Made by a program: the position numbers and the translations under genes. Of a DNA stretch of 64,000 nucleotides, positions 23,731 through 33,241 are shown in pieces. Within the stretch, counting starts at the first letter, position 1. Each line of letters begins with the position of its first letter. Below the pieces are notes generated by a model. The model searched no databases, was not told the origin of the DNA, and worked only from the letters and a program-made list of their open reading frames with translations. The stretch comes from JAXLYX01 sp046351215 (GTDB taxonomy: Bacteria > Myxococcota_A > Polyangia > Polyangiales > Houyiibacteriaceae), in assembly GCA_046351215.1 (NCBI GenBank), contig JAXLYX010000008.1:310001-374000 (forward strand), in the 5' to 3' direction.

Positions 23731-24519
23731 TCAACCCGGCCGATCTCCATGGCGTGCGAGCCACGCGAGCGTCGGCTCCGTGGGGCCGCCGGGGCGGTAC
23801 TCCGCCGCGACGGCGCCTTCGTAGGGAAGTGCGTCGATCGCCCCGAAGATCGCGTCGAAATCGAGCGTGCCCGTGCCCGGTGCGCCACGTCCGGGGATGT
23901 CCGCGAACTGGACGTGGAAGAGGCGATCGCCCGACGTGCGGAGGTCGTGGAGCACATCCTCGCCCATCCGCGCCATGTGGTAGACGTCGTATTGGATCCC
24001 GAACGAGGCGTGGCCGACCGCCTCGACGAGCGCATGCATCCGCTCGGTGCGGTGCACGAGGAAGCGCGGCATGTCGAAGGTGTTGATCGCCTCGCAGGTC
24101 GTCTTCACGCCGATCGAGGCGAGCCGTCCGCTCGCATGCGCGAGGTGACGGACGAGCAGGTCGAGGCAAGCATGCTCGTCGACGCCCTCGGGCACCCGAC
24201 CCGAGAGGACGTTGACGACCTTCGCGCCGAGGCCCTCGGCGTATTCGACGGCGCGCTCGACGGCGTCGCGGAACTCCGCTTCGCGTCCCGGCACGCAGGC
24301 GAGCCCATCCCCGCCCTGCATCAGATCGCCCGCGGGCACGTTGACGAGCACGCAGGCGACGTCGGCGTCCCGGCGCGCCCTCGCGAGCTCCTCGAGCGGG
24401 GCCTCGTAGGGGAATTGGATCTCGACGCGCGAGAAGCCCGCCGCGCGCGCCCTGGCGAAGCGCTCGACCAGGGGGACCTCGGTGAAGAGGAGCGAGAGGT
24501 TCGCCGCGAAGCGGGGCAT
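23731..24519 (-). CDS. hyi: Hydroxypyruvate isomerase
   Basis: A 262-residue TIM-barrel enzyme that interconverts hydroxypyruvate and tartronate semialdehyde. The family pattern is intact: FAANLSLLFTEVPLVERF at the N-terminus, TTCEAINTFDMPRFLV (metal-binding Glu), GIQYDVYHM, FHVQFADIPGR and VAAEYRP. The length is normal. It follows the tartronate semialdehyde reductase-like gene with a 3-base gap on the same strand, the arrangement seen in glyoxylate (gcl-hyi-glxR) operons. No glyoxylate carboligase is present nearby. Confidence 0.9.
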   Translation of the reverse strand: MPRFAANLSLLFTEVPLVERFARARAAGFSRVEIQFPYEAPLEELARARRDADVACVLVNVPAGDLMQGGDGLACVPGREAEFRDAVERAVEYAEGLGAKVVNVLSGRVPEGVDEHACLDLLVRHLAHASGRLASIGVKTTCEAINTFDMPRFLVHRTERMHALVEAVGHASFGIQYDVYHMARMGEDVLHDLRTSGDRLFHVQFADIPGRGAPGTGTLDFDAIFGAIDALPYEGAVAAEYRPGGPTEPTLAWLARHGDRPG

Positions 24520-24522
24520 CGC

Positions 24523-25404
24523 TCAGCCCTCCTTCGTGTACATCGTCACGAGCGTGCTCGGATCGAGCTCGGCGAAGCCCTGGCGCGCGTGCAGGCGCAT
24601 CAGCTGCGCGGCGACGCCGGACATCGGCGTGCTCGAGAGGTGGTCGCGCGAGAGCTTCACCGCGGTGTCGAGATCCTTGAGCAGGGTCTTCACCCGCCAC
24701 TTCACCGGCTCGAACGTGCCGCTCGCCATCCGGGGCGCGACGAGCTGCAGCGGGATCGAGTCGGCGAAGCCGCCGCGCAGGGCCTCCGGGATCTTGGCTC
24801 CGTCGACGCCCGTCTCCTTGGCGAGCGCCATCGCCTCGGCGATGACGAGCACGTTGCAGGCGACGATCATCTGGTTGATCACCTTCGTCACCTGACCCGA
24901 GCCGATCGGGCCGACGTGCGTGAGCCTCTGGCAGAGCGGAGCCGCGAGGGGCCGGAGGCGCTCGACGTCCGCCACGTCTCCGCCCGCCATGATCGCGAGC
25001 GTTCCGCTCTCGGCGCCGGGCACGCCCCCCGAGACCGGGGCGTCGACCCAGCCGGCGCCCGTGCGCTCGCGGAGGAGGGCGGCGAGCTCGCGGGTCGCGG
25101 CGGGCTCGATGCTCGAGAAGTCGACGACGAGCTGCCCGGCGCGGGCGTTCGCCAGGATCCCGTCCGCCGCGTGCACGACCTCGTGGACGGCCGCGGTGTC
25201 CGAGATGCAGAGCATCACGACGTCGACCTCGCGGACGAGCGCGCCGAGGCTCTCGACCGCACGCGCGCCGGCGGCGACGAGGGGCGCGCATTTCGACGGG
25301 CTGCGATTCCAGACCGTGACCGGGAACCCCGCGCCGAGCAGGCGCCGGGTCATGGGATCGCCCATCAGACCGAGGCCGACGAAACCGAGACGAACCGAGG
25401 ACAT
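24523..25404 (-). CDS. glxR: Tartronate semialdehyde reductase / 3-hydroxyisobutyrate dehydrogenase family
   Basis: A 293-residue beta-hydroxyacid dehydrogenase. The N-terminal NAD(P) motif is GFVGLGLMGDPMTRRL. The substrate motif DAPVSGGVPGAESGTLAIMA follows, then the catalytic Lys segment GSGQVTKVINQMIV and KDLDTAVKLS. The start is ATG at 25404. Pairing with hyi, 3 bases apart, favours tartronate semialdehyde as the substrate over 3-hydroxyisobutyrate; residues alone do not decide this. It is divergent from the SbcD-like gene by 57 bases. Confidence 0.85.
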   Translation of the reverse strand: MSSVRLGFVGLGLMGDPMTRRLLGAGFPVTVWNRSPSKCAPLVAAGARAVESLGALVREVDVVMLCISDTAAVHEVVHAADGILANARAGQLVVDFSSIEPAATRELAALLRERTGAGWVDAPVSGGVPGAESGTLAIMAGGDVADVERLRPLAAPLCQRLTHVGPIGSGQVTKVINQMIVACNVLVIAEAMALAKETGVDGAKIPEALRGGFADSIPLQLVAPRMASGTFEPVKWRVKTLLKDLDTAVKLSRDHLSSTPMSGVAAQLMRLHARQGFAELDPSTLVTMYTKEG

Positions 25405-25461
25405 GGGCTCGGGTGTACCAGAACGGACGCGCCTCTTCGAGCTATGCTCCGGGCCGCTTCC

Positions 25462-26769
25462 ATGCCCCGCTTCCTCCATGCCGCCGACCTCCACCTCGAC
25501 TCGCCTCTCCTCGGGCTCTCGCTCGGCGACGAGAAGGCCGACGAGAGCGTGCGGGCGGCCACGCGTCGCGCCTTCGAACGGCTCGTCGAGGTCGCGGTCG
25601 CCGAGGGCGTCCGCTTCGTGATCCTGGCGGGGGACGTCTTCGACGGACGGGACTCGAGCTTCGAGTCGACCGTCTTCCTGAACACGCACGCGGGTCGGCT
25701 CTTCCGCGAGCACGGCATCCGTACGTACATGGTCCGCGGGAACCACGACCCGGAGAACCTCTTCGCCCGGAAGCTCGTCACGCCGGAGGGGCTGCACGTC
25801 TTCTCCGCGGACGCGGCCGAGTCGATCGAGGTGCCCGGCGAGGGCGTCGTGCTCCATGGCCGGAGCTATCCGACGCAGGCGGTGAGGGAGGACCTCGTGC
25901 CGGGGTACGGCGCGCCCGTGCCCGGGAAGCTGAACGTCGGCGTGCTCCACACCGCGCTCTCGGCCGCGCCGCGCGACGGGCACGAGCCCTATGCCCCGAC
26001 GACGCTCTCGGAGCTCGCGGACAAGGGCTACGCCTACTGGGCCCTCGGGCACGTGCACACGCGCGCGACCTACGAAGAGCGGGGCACGAAGGCCGTCTTC
26101 CCCGGCAACCTCCAATCGCGCCACGCACGCGAGGCCGAGCGCTTCGAGCATCCCGCGCGCGAGGGATCCCCGGGCTCGATCACGGGCCGCGGCGTCGCGA
26201 TCGTCGACTACGAGGGCACGGCGATCACCGGCGTGCGTCACGTCCCCTGCGACGTCGTCCGCTGGCTCCACCTCGCGATCGACGTGTCGGGGGCCGAGGA
26301 GCGGAAGCAGGTGATCGAGGCGTTCGGCGCGGCGCTCGAGGCCGCGAGCCGCGCCGAGAGCTCGAAGGATGCACCGCGCGAGGTCATCGCCCGCGTCGAG
26401 CTCCGCGGACGCACGCGGCTCGCGGACGAGCTCGTCGCGCATGCCGATCTGCTCCGCAAGGATCTCGTGATCGAGTCCTCGATCCTCGCACCCACCCTCG
26501 GCCGTCGCGTGCACGTCGAGGAGCTCGAGCTCTCGCGGCTCTCTTCGCCCGTCGATTCGACCGCCTTCGCCGCCCTCGTCGAGGAGGTCCGCCGGGAGCT
26601 CTCGAGCCTCGGCGCGCCGGGCGAGCTCTCGAAGAGCGAGCCGCTCGCGGACCTCGCGCGCATCGTCGGCGGCACGCCCGGGCGCGACGCGATCCCCGGC
26701 TCTCTCGACGAGTCGCTCGAGAACGAGATCCTCGCGCACGTGCGCGACGCGCTCCTGGGGGCCCGATGA
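25462..26769 (+). CDS. SbcD/YhaO-like DNA-repair exonuclease subunit
   Basis: A 435-residue metallophosphoesterase. The catalytic metal motifs are complete: ADLHLDS (residues 8-14), GDVFD (about 57), GNHD (93-96), and GHVH near residue 196. The C-terminal 170 residues form the capping/dimerisation part. The start MPRFLH is preceded by an in-frame ATG 18 bases upstream that I judged less likely. The gene overlaps the ATPase subunit by 4 bases (ATGA). In SbcCD-type complexes it cuts DNA ends and hairpins. Confidence 0.92.
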   Translation: MPRFLHAADLHLDSPLLGLSLGDEKADESVRAATRRAFERLVEVAVAEGVRFVILAGDVFDGRDSSFESTVFLNTHAGRLFREHGIRTYMVRGNHDPENLFARKLVTPEGLHVFSADAAESIEVPGEGVVLHGRSYPTQAVREDLVPGYGAPVPGKLNVGVLHTALSAAPRDGHEPYAPTTLSELADKGYAYWALGHVHTRATYEERGTKAVFPGNLQSRHAREAERFEHPAREGSPGSITGRGVAIVDYEGTAITGVRHVPCDVVRWLHLAIDVSGAEERKQVIEAFGAALEAASRAESSKDAPREVIARVELRGRTRLADELVAHADLLRKDLVIESSILAPTLGRRVHVEELELSRLSSPVDSTAFAALVEEVRRELSSLGAPGELSKSEPLADLARIVGGTPGRDAIPGSLDESLENEILAHVRDALLGAR

Positions 26770-29700
26770 AGACCCTCCGCTTCGGACGCGTCGATCTCGG
26801 CGGCGCTCGTCACTTCCCCCTCGCGCTCGAGCTCGGCGAGGGCTTGAACGTCGTCCTCGGCCCGAACGAGGCGGGCAAGTCGACGGCGCAGAGGGCGCTC
26901 GAATTCCTGCTCTTCCCCGACGCGCCGAAGGACGGCTCGCTCCGGAACCCGACGCTCGCGGGCGTGCTCGTCTCGGAGGAAGGCGAGCTGCCGATCGAGC
27001 TCCGGCGAGGTCGGCTCGTCGCGCCCGAGGACCATCTGCTCCGTGCGCGCGTCGGAGACGCCGCGGATCGCGGAGCGTTCCGTGCGCTCTTCTGCCTCGA
27101 CCACGCCGAGGTCGGCAAGGGCGACGCGCTCCTCGGCGAGCGCGGCGCGATCGGGCGCGTGCTCCTCTCGGCCGAGACCGGCGGCACGGCGCTCGCGACG
27201 CTGCACGAGAGCATGCGTGCGCGGCTCGCGGAGCTCTTCAGCGCGTCCGCGAACGCGAAGAATCCGGAGCTGAACCGCCTCGTGCGGGAGGTGCAGGAGC
27301 TCGAGGCGAAGGCGAGGCAGCGGGCGCTCGGGGGAACCTACGACGGGCTGCGCGAAGCCTACGACGCGCGTACGAAGGCTCGGAAGGAGCTCCAGCGGGA
27401 GCGCGATCGCGCGGTGCACGAGCGCGATCGGCTCGCGCGGCTCCGTGCGCAGCTCCTCCCGCTCGAGGCGCGCCGGGAGCTCGGACGAAAGGTCGCGGAG
27501 CTCCGTGCGTCCGGGCCGTCCGTCGTGCGCTCGGAACTCGCGGCGCTGGAAACGGCGCTGCGCCGCTTCCAGAAGGGTGTCGCCGATCGCGACGCGCAGC
27601 GTGCCCAACGCGCCGAGCTCGAGGCGGAGCTCGAGGCGACGCCGGATCTCTCCTCCCTGCTCGCGCTCGACGAGGCCGTTCGCTCGCTCTCGCAGCGCCT
27701 CGCCACGCATCGCAAGAACACGAAGCATCTCCGGGAGCACGAGGAGTCGGTCGCCTCCTTCCGTGCGAGCCTGAGGGAGGAGCTCGCGGCTCAGGGCCTC
27801 GAGGTGCAGGCGGGATCGCTCACCGAGCGCGCGGCCTCCCTCCGCCTCGGGATCGACGAGGCGGCCGCCATCCGGCGAGCCATCGACGCGCTCCGCGAGT
27901 CCGGGCGGACCGTCGCTCGGCTGCGCGCGGAGCTCCGCGACGAAGAGACGCAACGGGAAGCGCTCGGCCTCCGCTCGACGTCGCGGCCGAAGGGCCTCGA
28001 CGAGCTCGAGCTCGTCCTCGAGCGTCACGGAGCCACGCTCCTCGGCTCCGAGGGAGCGCTCGCGGACGGTCGGGCCTCCGTCGCACGGGCGAGAGCGGGC
28101 ATGGAGCGGGCCCTGGTCTCGCTCGGGTTCGAGGCTACGATCGTTCCTCCGGATTTCGTCGAGCGTCTCGGTCTCCCGGACAACGAGGCGCTGCGGCGGG
28201 ACGCCGAGGCGCTCGCGAGCGAGGAGCGCGAGGTCGACGCTGCGCAGCGGTCCCTCGACGACGCGAGGCGCCTGCACGCGGTGCGGGCCGACGAGCTCGC
28301 CACCGCCGATCGCGAGCGCGAAGGTGCGCTCGATGCGGACGCGCTCCGCGTCCTGCGCGAGGAGAGGGATGACGTCCTCGGTCGCCTCCGGACCGAGCCC
28401 TCCGCGGAGCGCGCCGCGGAGCTCGCCGAACGGATTCGGCGGGTCGACGAGGCCACCGACCGGCGCTTCGCGAAAGCGAAGGCGGTGGAGCGCTTCGAGC
28501 GGGCGCAGCGCGATCGCGACGAGGCGGCCCGCGACGAAGCGCGTGCGGCCCGCGAATCGGAGCTCGCCGTGGCGCGTCGGGATCGGCGACTCGCCGACTG
28601 GAGGCGATGCGTCGCAGCCCTCCCGCGACTCGCCGAGGCACCGGGACGGGTGAACGAGCTCCTCGCGAAGGTCGATCTCCTCCGGGACGCGTTCGACGCC
28701 GTGCGCGTGGCCGACGAGGGGCTCGCGAGGTCGGTGGAGGAGATCGCGCACGCCGAGAACGCCGTCCGCGACGCCCTCGTCGCGACGCTCGCCGAGCGAC
28801 CCGTCGTCGGCGGCTCGCCGCTCCGCGAGCTCGCGAGCCGGCGCAAGGACGAGCTACGTCGACTCGACGAGGAGGCGCGCGAGAACGCGAGCGCGCTCGT
28901 TCGGAGCGAGGAACGCATCGTGAGGAAGCGGAGCGCGCTCGAGGACGCGTCACGCGACCATTCGGCGGCGCGGGCGGCCTTCGAGACGGCGGCGTCCGCC
29001 TTGCCTCCTCAGGCGCGTGGCGACGAGGCGAGCGCCTCGCGCTGGCTCGACGCCTCGGGCGAGCTGAACGAGGCGATCGACGCCATCCGCCGTTACGAGG
29101 CCGCGGAGACCGAGGCCCGCGCGTTCGTCGAGGACGTGGCGGCGCTCCGCAAGGCCTTCGCGGATCGTGGCGAGCGCGTGGAGGCGCTCGTCGACGTCGG
29201 GGAGGACCAGGCCGCCGAGGCGCTCGCCCGTCGCATGGCGGAGGCCCGAGGCATCGCCGAGAAGCGCGGCCTCCTCGAGCGGAAGACGGGCGATGCGCGG
29301 CGTCGCGAGGCGGAAGCGGAAGCGACCCTCGCGCCGGCGCGGGTCGAGGTCGACCGGATCGCGGGAGAGCTCGGGGCCGGTGTGGAGCGCCTCGAGGACG
29401 TGCTCGAGAGGTCTCGCCGAGTCGCGGCGCTCGAGGAGCAGATCCTCGCGCTCGACGACCGCGTACGGCATGCGACGGGGCTCGACGTCGCTTCCGTCGA
29501 GGCCGAGATCGCCGAGCGCACCGACGAGACCCTCCGCATGGAGGTGGAGCTCGCGGACGAGCGCGCGAAAGCGCTCGATGCGCGCGTCCTGACCGCGAAC
29601 GCGGAAGAGAACGAAGCGCAGAAGGCGCTCGAGGCGCTCGTCGGGGGGAGCGACGAGCACGCGGAGCGGATCCGCCGTCTCCGTCTCCTGCAGGAGGAGC

Positions 29701-30542
29701 TCGTCCGCAAGACCCGCGAGGTCGCGACCAAGTCGCTCGTGAAGTGGGCGGTGGAGCGTCTCGAGCAGAAGCGGCGTCAGCAGGCGAGCGAGCATCCCTT
29801 GCTCCGCGAAGCGGGCACGTTGCTCTCGGAGCTGACGGACGGCCGGTACTCCGCGATCGAGCTCGAAGGCGCGCGCGGCGAGACGCTCGTGGTACGGAAC
29901 GGCGAGGGCGTGATCCTCCCGATCGCCGCGCTCAGCGCGGGTACCCGCGATCAGGTCTACTTCGCCCTGCGTCTCGCCGGCATCGTCCACCACGTGCGCG
30001 ACGTCGGCGGGCGCGGCTGGCCGGTGATCCTCGACGACGTGCTCGTGCACTTCGACGACGCGCGGGCGAAGGCGGGTCTGCGCGCGCTGCGCCGCCTCGC
30101 GAGCGAGACGGGGCTGCAGGTGATCCTCTTCACGCACCACGCCCACGTCGCCGAGCTCGCCGAGGCGATCGCCGCGGAGCCCGGGGCTGCCTCCGCCGCG
30201 AGGATCTCGATCCACCGCCTCGAGACCTCGCCCCTGCTCACGCAGACGCCGGTGGTCGAGACCGTGCCCGTGAAGCCCGGCACGTCGCGGTCGGGCGTCG
30301 ATCCCGAGGCGCTCGCCGCGCTGACCGAGCGGGTGCTCGCGTACCTGCGTGGGGCGCCCGATGCGATCGCGAAGTCCGAGCTGGTGCGAGCGCTGAAGGC
30401 CGATGCCGAGGGGCTCGACGAGGCGCTGCTCGACAAGGTCCTCGCGGCCGAGAAGCGCACGGACGAGAACCCGGAGGGGCGCGTCGTCGTGCAGGGGAAG
30501 GGGAAGGGGACGAAGTACGGGATCGCCGAGGCGGCTCCCTGA
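26766..30542 (+). CDS. SbcC/YhaN-like ATPase subunit with long coiled coil and C-terminal extension
   Basis: A 1258-residue SMC-like ATPase. Walker A GPNEAGKST is at residues 32-40, and Walker B VILDD is at 1087-1091, followed by LVHFDDARAKAGL. Between them lie about 900 residues rich in Arg/Glu/Ala heptads, the coiled-coil arms. No CxxC zinc hook is present in the apex, unlike classical SbcC/Rad50, so it resembles the YhaN type. After the ATPase a roughly 85-residue tail (SGVDPEALAALTERVLAYLR...) looks like a helical/winged domain of unknown role. It is coupled to the SbcD-like gene. Confidence 0.9.
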   Translation: MKTLRFGRVDLGGARHFPLALELGEGLNVVLGPNEAGKSTAQRALEFLLFPDAPKDGSLRNPTLAGVLVSEEGELPIELRRGRLVAPEDHLLRARVGDAADRGAFRALFCLDHAEVGKGDALLGERGAIGRVLLSAETGGTALATLHESMRARLAELFSASANAKNPELNRLVREVQELEAKARQRALGGTYDGLREAYDARTKARKELQRERDRAVHERDRLARLRAQLLPLEARRELGRKVAELRASGPSVVRSELAALETALRRFQKGVADRDAQRAQRAELEAELEATPDLSSLLALDEAVRSLSQRLATHRKNTKHLREHEESVASFRASLREELAAQGLEVQAGSLTERAASLRLGIDEAAAIRRAIDALRESGRTVARLRAELRDEETQREALGLRSTSRPKGLDELELVLERHGATLLGSEGALADGRASVARARAGMERALVSLGFEATIVPPDFVERLGLPDNEALRRDAEALASEEREVDAAQRSLDDARRLHAVRADELATADREREGALDADALRVLREERDDVLGRLRTEPSAERAAELAERIRRVDEATDRRFAKAKAVERFERAQRDRDEAARDEARAARESELAVARRDRRLADWRRCVAALPRLAEAPGRVNELLAKVDLLRDAFDAVRVADEGLARSVEEIAHAENAVRDALVATLAERPVVGGSPLRELASRRKDELRRLDEEARENASALVRSEERIVRKRSALEDASRDHSAARAAFETAASALPPQARGDEASASRWLDASGELNEAIDAIRRYEAAETEARAFVEDVAALRKAFADRGERVEALVDVGEDQAAEALARRMAEARGIAEKRGLLERKTGDARRREAEAEATLAPARVEVDRIAGELGAGVERLEDVLERSRRVAALEEQILALDDRVRHATGLDVASVEAEIAERTDETLRMEVELADERAKALDARVLTANAEENEAQKALEALVGGSDEHAERIRRLRLLQEELVRKTREVATKSLVKWAVERLEQKRRQQASEHPLLREAGTLLSELTDGRYSAIELEGARGETLVVRNGEGVILPIAALSAGTRDQVYFALRLAGIVHHVRDVGGRGWPVILDDVLVHFDDARAKAGLRALRRLASETGLQVILFTHHAHVAELAEAIAAEPGAASAARISIHRLETSPLLTQTPVVETVPVKPGTSRSGVDPEALAALTERVLAYLRGAPDAIAKSELVRALKADAEGLDEALLDKVLAAEKRTDENPEGRVVVQGKGKGTKYGIAEAAP

Positions 30543-30665
30543 CGAAGACGGATTTCGCGACACGTCGCGGGCGTCCCGTTGCAGGCTCCTCTCGTTTCGA
30601 GCGCTCTCGTCGCGGAAGTTCGTTTCTCCTCCCGCCGGTCTACTCGGCGGAGTCGCTCGTCGTCC

Positions 30666-30932
30666 TCACGAGTACAGCCTCATCGGCGCGCTGCAGAAGC
30701 CCACGACACGATCGAGGACATCGCGCACCGAGTCGTCGTCGCACTCGTTTCCTCGGGCAGGGACTTCTTCGAGCAGGAATAGCGTGAGCCGAGCCTCGGC
30801 CACCGCCTGCGTGCAACCGGCGTCCCTCCATGTCTCGACCAGTCGAGCGAGGGCCGTGACGGGGTCGTCCGTGCGAAGGGCCGTCCAGATCGAAGCCCTC
30901 GACGCCCCCTCGTCTTCGTGGTCACCGGTCAT
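30666..30932 (-). CDS. Small hypothetical protein
   Basis: An 88-residue open frame starting with ATG. The sequence is mostly helical (PVTALARLVETWRDAGCTQA, EARLTLFLLEEV), and its codons favour G/C at third positions like the neighbours, which supports real coding. No clear ribosome site precedes the start and I recognise no family. If it is not a gene, the 30543-31032 stretch is empty. Confidence 0.5.
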   Translation of the reverse strand: MTGDHEDEGASRASIWTALRTDDPVTALARLVETWRDAGCTQAVAEARLTLFLLEEVPARGNECDDDSVRDVLDRVVGFCSAPMRLYS

Positions 30933-31032
30933 GCAGAATGCGCAGAACGTTCCATCGGACCGGCGTGAGGGTCAAGACTCGCAGCTCTCCTCGGTGTCAT
31001 GGTCGAGCCCTCGCCCCCGCTACCGTGACCCC

Positions 31033-31590
31033 ATGGCGCACCCAGCCTCGATCGAGCATCCCCCGTGGCACCTCGCCGCGACGATCCTCGCCTCGGCGTC
31101 GCTCGCCTCGTGCAGCGGCGGCGTGGCCGTCTACCCGCTCGCGGTCGGCGCCCGCGGAACGCTGCCGACGTGGAACGGTCCGTGCGACACCGCCCATCCG
31201 AGAGGCGACGCCGTGACGCTCGCCGATCGCTCCTACGTGGCGGTGCGCGGCGGCGACGTCGAGCTCTCCTGCCGCGACGGAGCGATCCGGCTCGAGGCTC
31301 GGGAGGTGGCTGCGCTCACCATCGAAGGTCCCGCGTCCGTCGGACCCGAGTGGACGACGTATCGTCTCGTCGCGCATGCCGAAGGAGGGCGCGAGCTCGC
31401 GCTCGGCGACGCCGAGGTCGCGTGGACGCTCTCGCCCGCGCTCGAACGCGACTCCGCGTGCCACGGGCACCTCGTCGCTGCCTGCGATCCTCCCTCGGTC
31501 GTGCGCGTCCGCGTGCGGGGTGCGGGCGAGACGAAGCTCGAGGCCGAGCTCGGTCGGGAGCGCGTCGCTCGCGTGCTCGACCCTCCGTGA
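31033..31590 (+). CDS. Hypothetical lipoprotein
   Basis: A 185-residue exported protein. After a hydrophobic signal (LAATILASASLASC), the lipobox cysteine lies at about residue 29. The mature part is beta-rich with four cysteines: WNGPCDT, ELSCRDG, DSACHGH and VAACDPPS. These could pair as disulfides. The function is unknown. It is convergent with the histidine kinase gene. Confidence 0.7.
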   Translation: MAHPASIEHPPWHLAATILASASLASCSGGVAVYPLAVGARGTLPTWNGPCDTAHPRGDAVTLADRSYVAVRGGDVELSCRDGAIRLEAREVAALTIEGPASVGPEWTTYRLVAHAEGGRELALGDAEVAWTLSPALERDSACHGHLVAACDPPSVVRVRVRGAGETKLEAELGRERVARVLDPP

Positions 31591-31626
31591 GCCACGTGGC
31601 TCGCGCTCGTCGGACGCGGGTACGCT

Positions 31627-32343
31627 TCACGTCCTGCGCGAAAGGGCCGACGATTCGTCCGTGAGCTCCGCCGCGGGGAGGAGGAGGCGGGCGATGGTGC
31701 CTCCGTCGTCCGAGACGAGCTCGAGCTCCCCGTCATGGCGCCTCGCGAACCGCTCGACCACGTTCAATCCGATGCCGACGTGCCCGGGCTTCGTCGTGTG
31801 GAAGGCCGTGCGAGCCGCGCGTAGATCGGCCGTCGAGAGAGGGGGACCGTCGTCGACGACCTCGATCCGGATCCACGGCCCGTCGCGTGCGACGCGGACT
31901 TCGGGAGGGGCGCTCGTCGTGGGTCGCTCCATCGCGTTGCGGACGAGGCAGCGGAGGGCGACCCGGAGCTCGTCCGGGTCGGCCGCGACGAGGGTCGGCT
32001 CCGCGTCCGCGCAGAGCGTCGCTCCGAACGCGCGCACGACGTCGGCGATGCAATCCGTCCGGGCCAGTCGGCTCGAGGGTCGATCGATCGGGGCGAGGGC
32101 GCTCGCTCGATGCGTGAGCACCTCGTTCGCCCGTTCGACCTCCTCGACGATCTGCTCGAAGAAGCGCGGGACCCTCGCATCCTCCTCCCACGCGGACGTG
32201 GAGCGCATCTTGCGGGCCAGGTAGAAGCTCGCGAGACGGATGGAGCTCAGGCTGTTGCGCACGTCGTGCCGGACCACGGAAAGGATCTCCTCGATCATCG
32301 CCGCGCGCTCGATGCGCTCGAGATCCTCGGAGCGACGCGTCAC
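31627..32343 (-). CDS. Soluble histidine kinase without sensor domain
   Basis: A 238-residue kinase core. The dimerisation helix contains VVRHDVRNSLSSIRL (phospho-His), and the catalytic domain has LVRNAMER (N box), VVDDGPPL (G1) and GIGLNVVERFA (G2). Neither a membrane helix nor a sensor domain is present. It overlaps the response regulator by 4 bases (ATGA) and follows it in transcription, so the two form a coupled pair that probably receives its signal from another protein. Confidence 0.88.
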   Translation of the reverse strand: MTRRSEDLERIERAAMIEEILSVVRHDVRNSLSSIRLASFYLARKMRSTSAWEEDARVPRFFEQIVEEVERANEVLTHRASALAPIDRPSSRLARTDCIADVVRAFGATLCADAEPTLVAADPDELRVALRCLVRNAMERPTTSAPPEVRVARDGPWIRIEVVDDGPPLSTADLRAARTAFHTTKPGHVGIGLNVVERFARRHDGELELVSDDGGTIARLLLPAAELTDESSALSRRT

Positions 32344-32759
32344 GAGGGGCCGCGCTCCGGCGCCGTCTTGCGCGAGAGTCTCCGCAGCTCCGTGAAGCGC
32401 GCCGCGCGGCGCACGCAGTCGAGCAGCTCCTCGGGATCGACGGGTTTGACGAGCATCGCGACGCTCGCCGCGTTCGTCTCGCGCTGCGCTCGCGCCGTGT
32501 GGCCGAAGAACTCCCGGAACCCCGTCACGAGCACGCCGCAGACCGGCTGCGGAAGGCTCTCGGCGAACCGGAGCACGTCGAGACCGGTGGCCGTGCCCAT
32601 CTGGTAGTCCGTGCAGACCACGTCGTAGGACGACTCGGCGAGGAGCGTCATCCCCTCCTCGCCGCTCGCCGCGCAGCGCGTCACGTAGCCTTCGCTCTCG
32701 AGAATCGCGGCGATCGTGCTCCGTGCCGATGGCTCGTCGTCGACGACGAGCACCGACAT
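32340..32759 (-). CDS. Stand-alone response regulator receiver
   Basis: A 139-residue CheY-like receiver. It has VLVVDDEPSARST (acidic pocket), VVCTDYQMG with the phospho-acceptor Asp near residue 55, VTGF in the switch position, and LVKPVDPEEL with the conserved Lys. There is no DNA-binding or other output domain. The start is MSVLVVDDE because GGAGG lies 5 bases upstream. The coupled kinase follows. Confidence 0.9.
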   Translation of the reverse strand: MSVLVVDDEPSARSTIAAILESEGYVTRCAASGEEGMTLLAESSYDVVCTDYQMGTATGLDVLRFAESLPQPVCGVLVTGFREFFGHTARAQRETNAASVAMLVKPVDPEELLDCVRRAARFTELRRLSRKTAPERGPS

Positions 32760-33241
32760 GCAGACCTCCGCGCTTCCACGAGCTCCCCCCGGACTCGCGA
32801 AACTCGTCTTGCCCATATCTCGACTACATCGTGGTTCGGCTCACGAAGGTCAAGGTGCACATCGAGCGAATCGCACGCGATTCGCGATGATTTGGGGGTG
32901 CGTGTGGGATCGAGTGGATGTGGCATACGACGTAGAGCGCCTCGAGGCTCTCCGAATGGAGTCACCTGGTAGGGTGATGGCGCCGGGAACGCCGTCGCGA
33001 GTCGGCGTCGGCGGAACGGCGTAGCCGCGGACGAGACCTCGAGGCGAGGATGGGCCGGAGCGGCCACCTCCGACTTGCTCGTCGCGAGCTCCCTCCGGAT
33101 CGCGCCCATGCACCCACGGGCGACGCGCTGTCCCACTCCTACACAACATGAAAACGAAGAATCGCGGTGAATTCCAGGTCGATTCCGACGTAGGAGGACA
33201 CGTCGACGATCGTCGGGGGACGAGCGTCGGAGGGGGATCGC
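32760..33241. other. Long intergenic region between divergent genes
   Basis: 482 bases separate the response regulator and the TerB-sugar transferase gene. Two open frames (32716-33024 plus, 32850-33149 minus) lack convincing composition or starts. A strong 20-base palindrome lies at 32866-32885. A GGAGGGGG ribosome site sits just before 33242. The rest is unexplained; promoters for both genes are expected here. Confidence 0.6.
32866..32885. promoter_or_regulatory. Perfect 20-base palindrome
   Basis: GCGAATCGCACGCGATTCGC has 9-base perfect arms around AC. It lies about 110 bases upstream of the response regulator start and 360 bases before the sugar transferase, a plausible operator position for either gene. 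No matching copy was found elsewhere in this window by eye. Confidence 0.45.

Noticed and set aside
31589..31602. Palindrome GAGCCACGTGGCTC between convergent genes
   Set aside because: It has no loop and only seven pairs; it may be chance, so no terminator is claimed.
32716..33149. Open frames on both strands in the long intergenic region
   Set aside because: Neither has a ribosome site, and both proteins show the basic, low-complexity composition of shadow frames.
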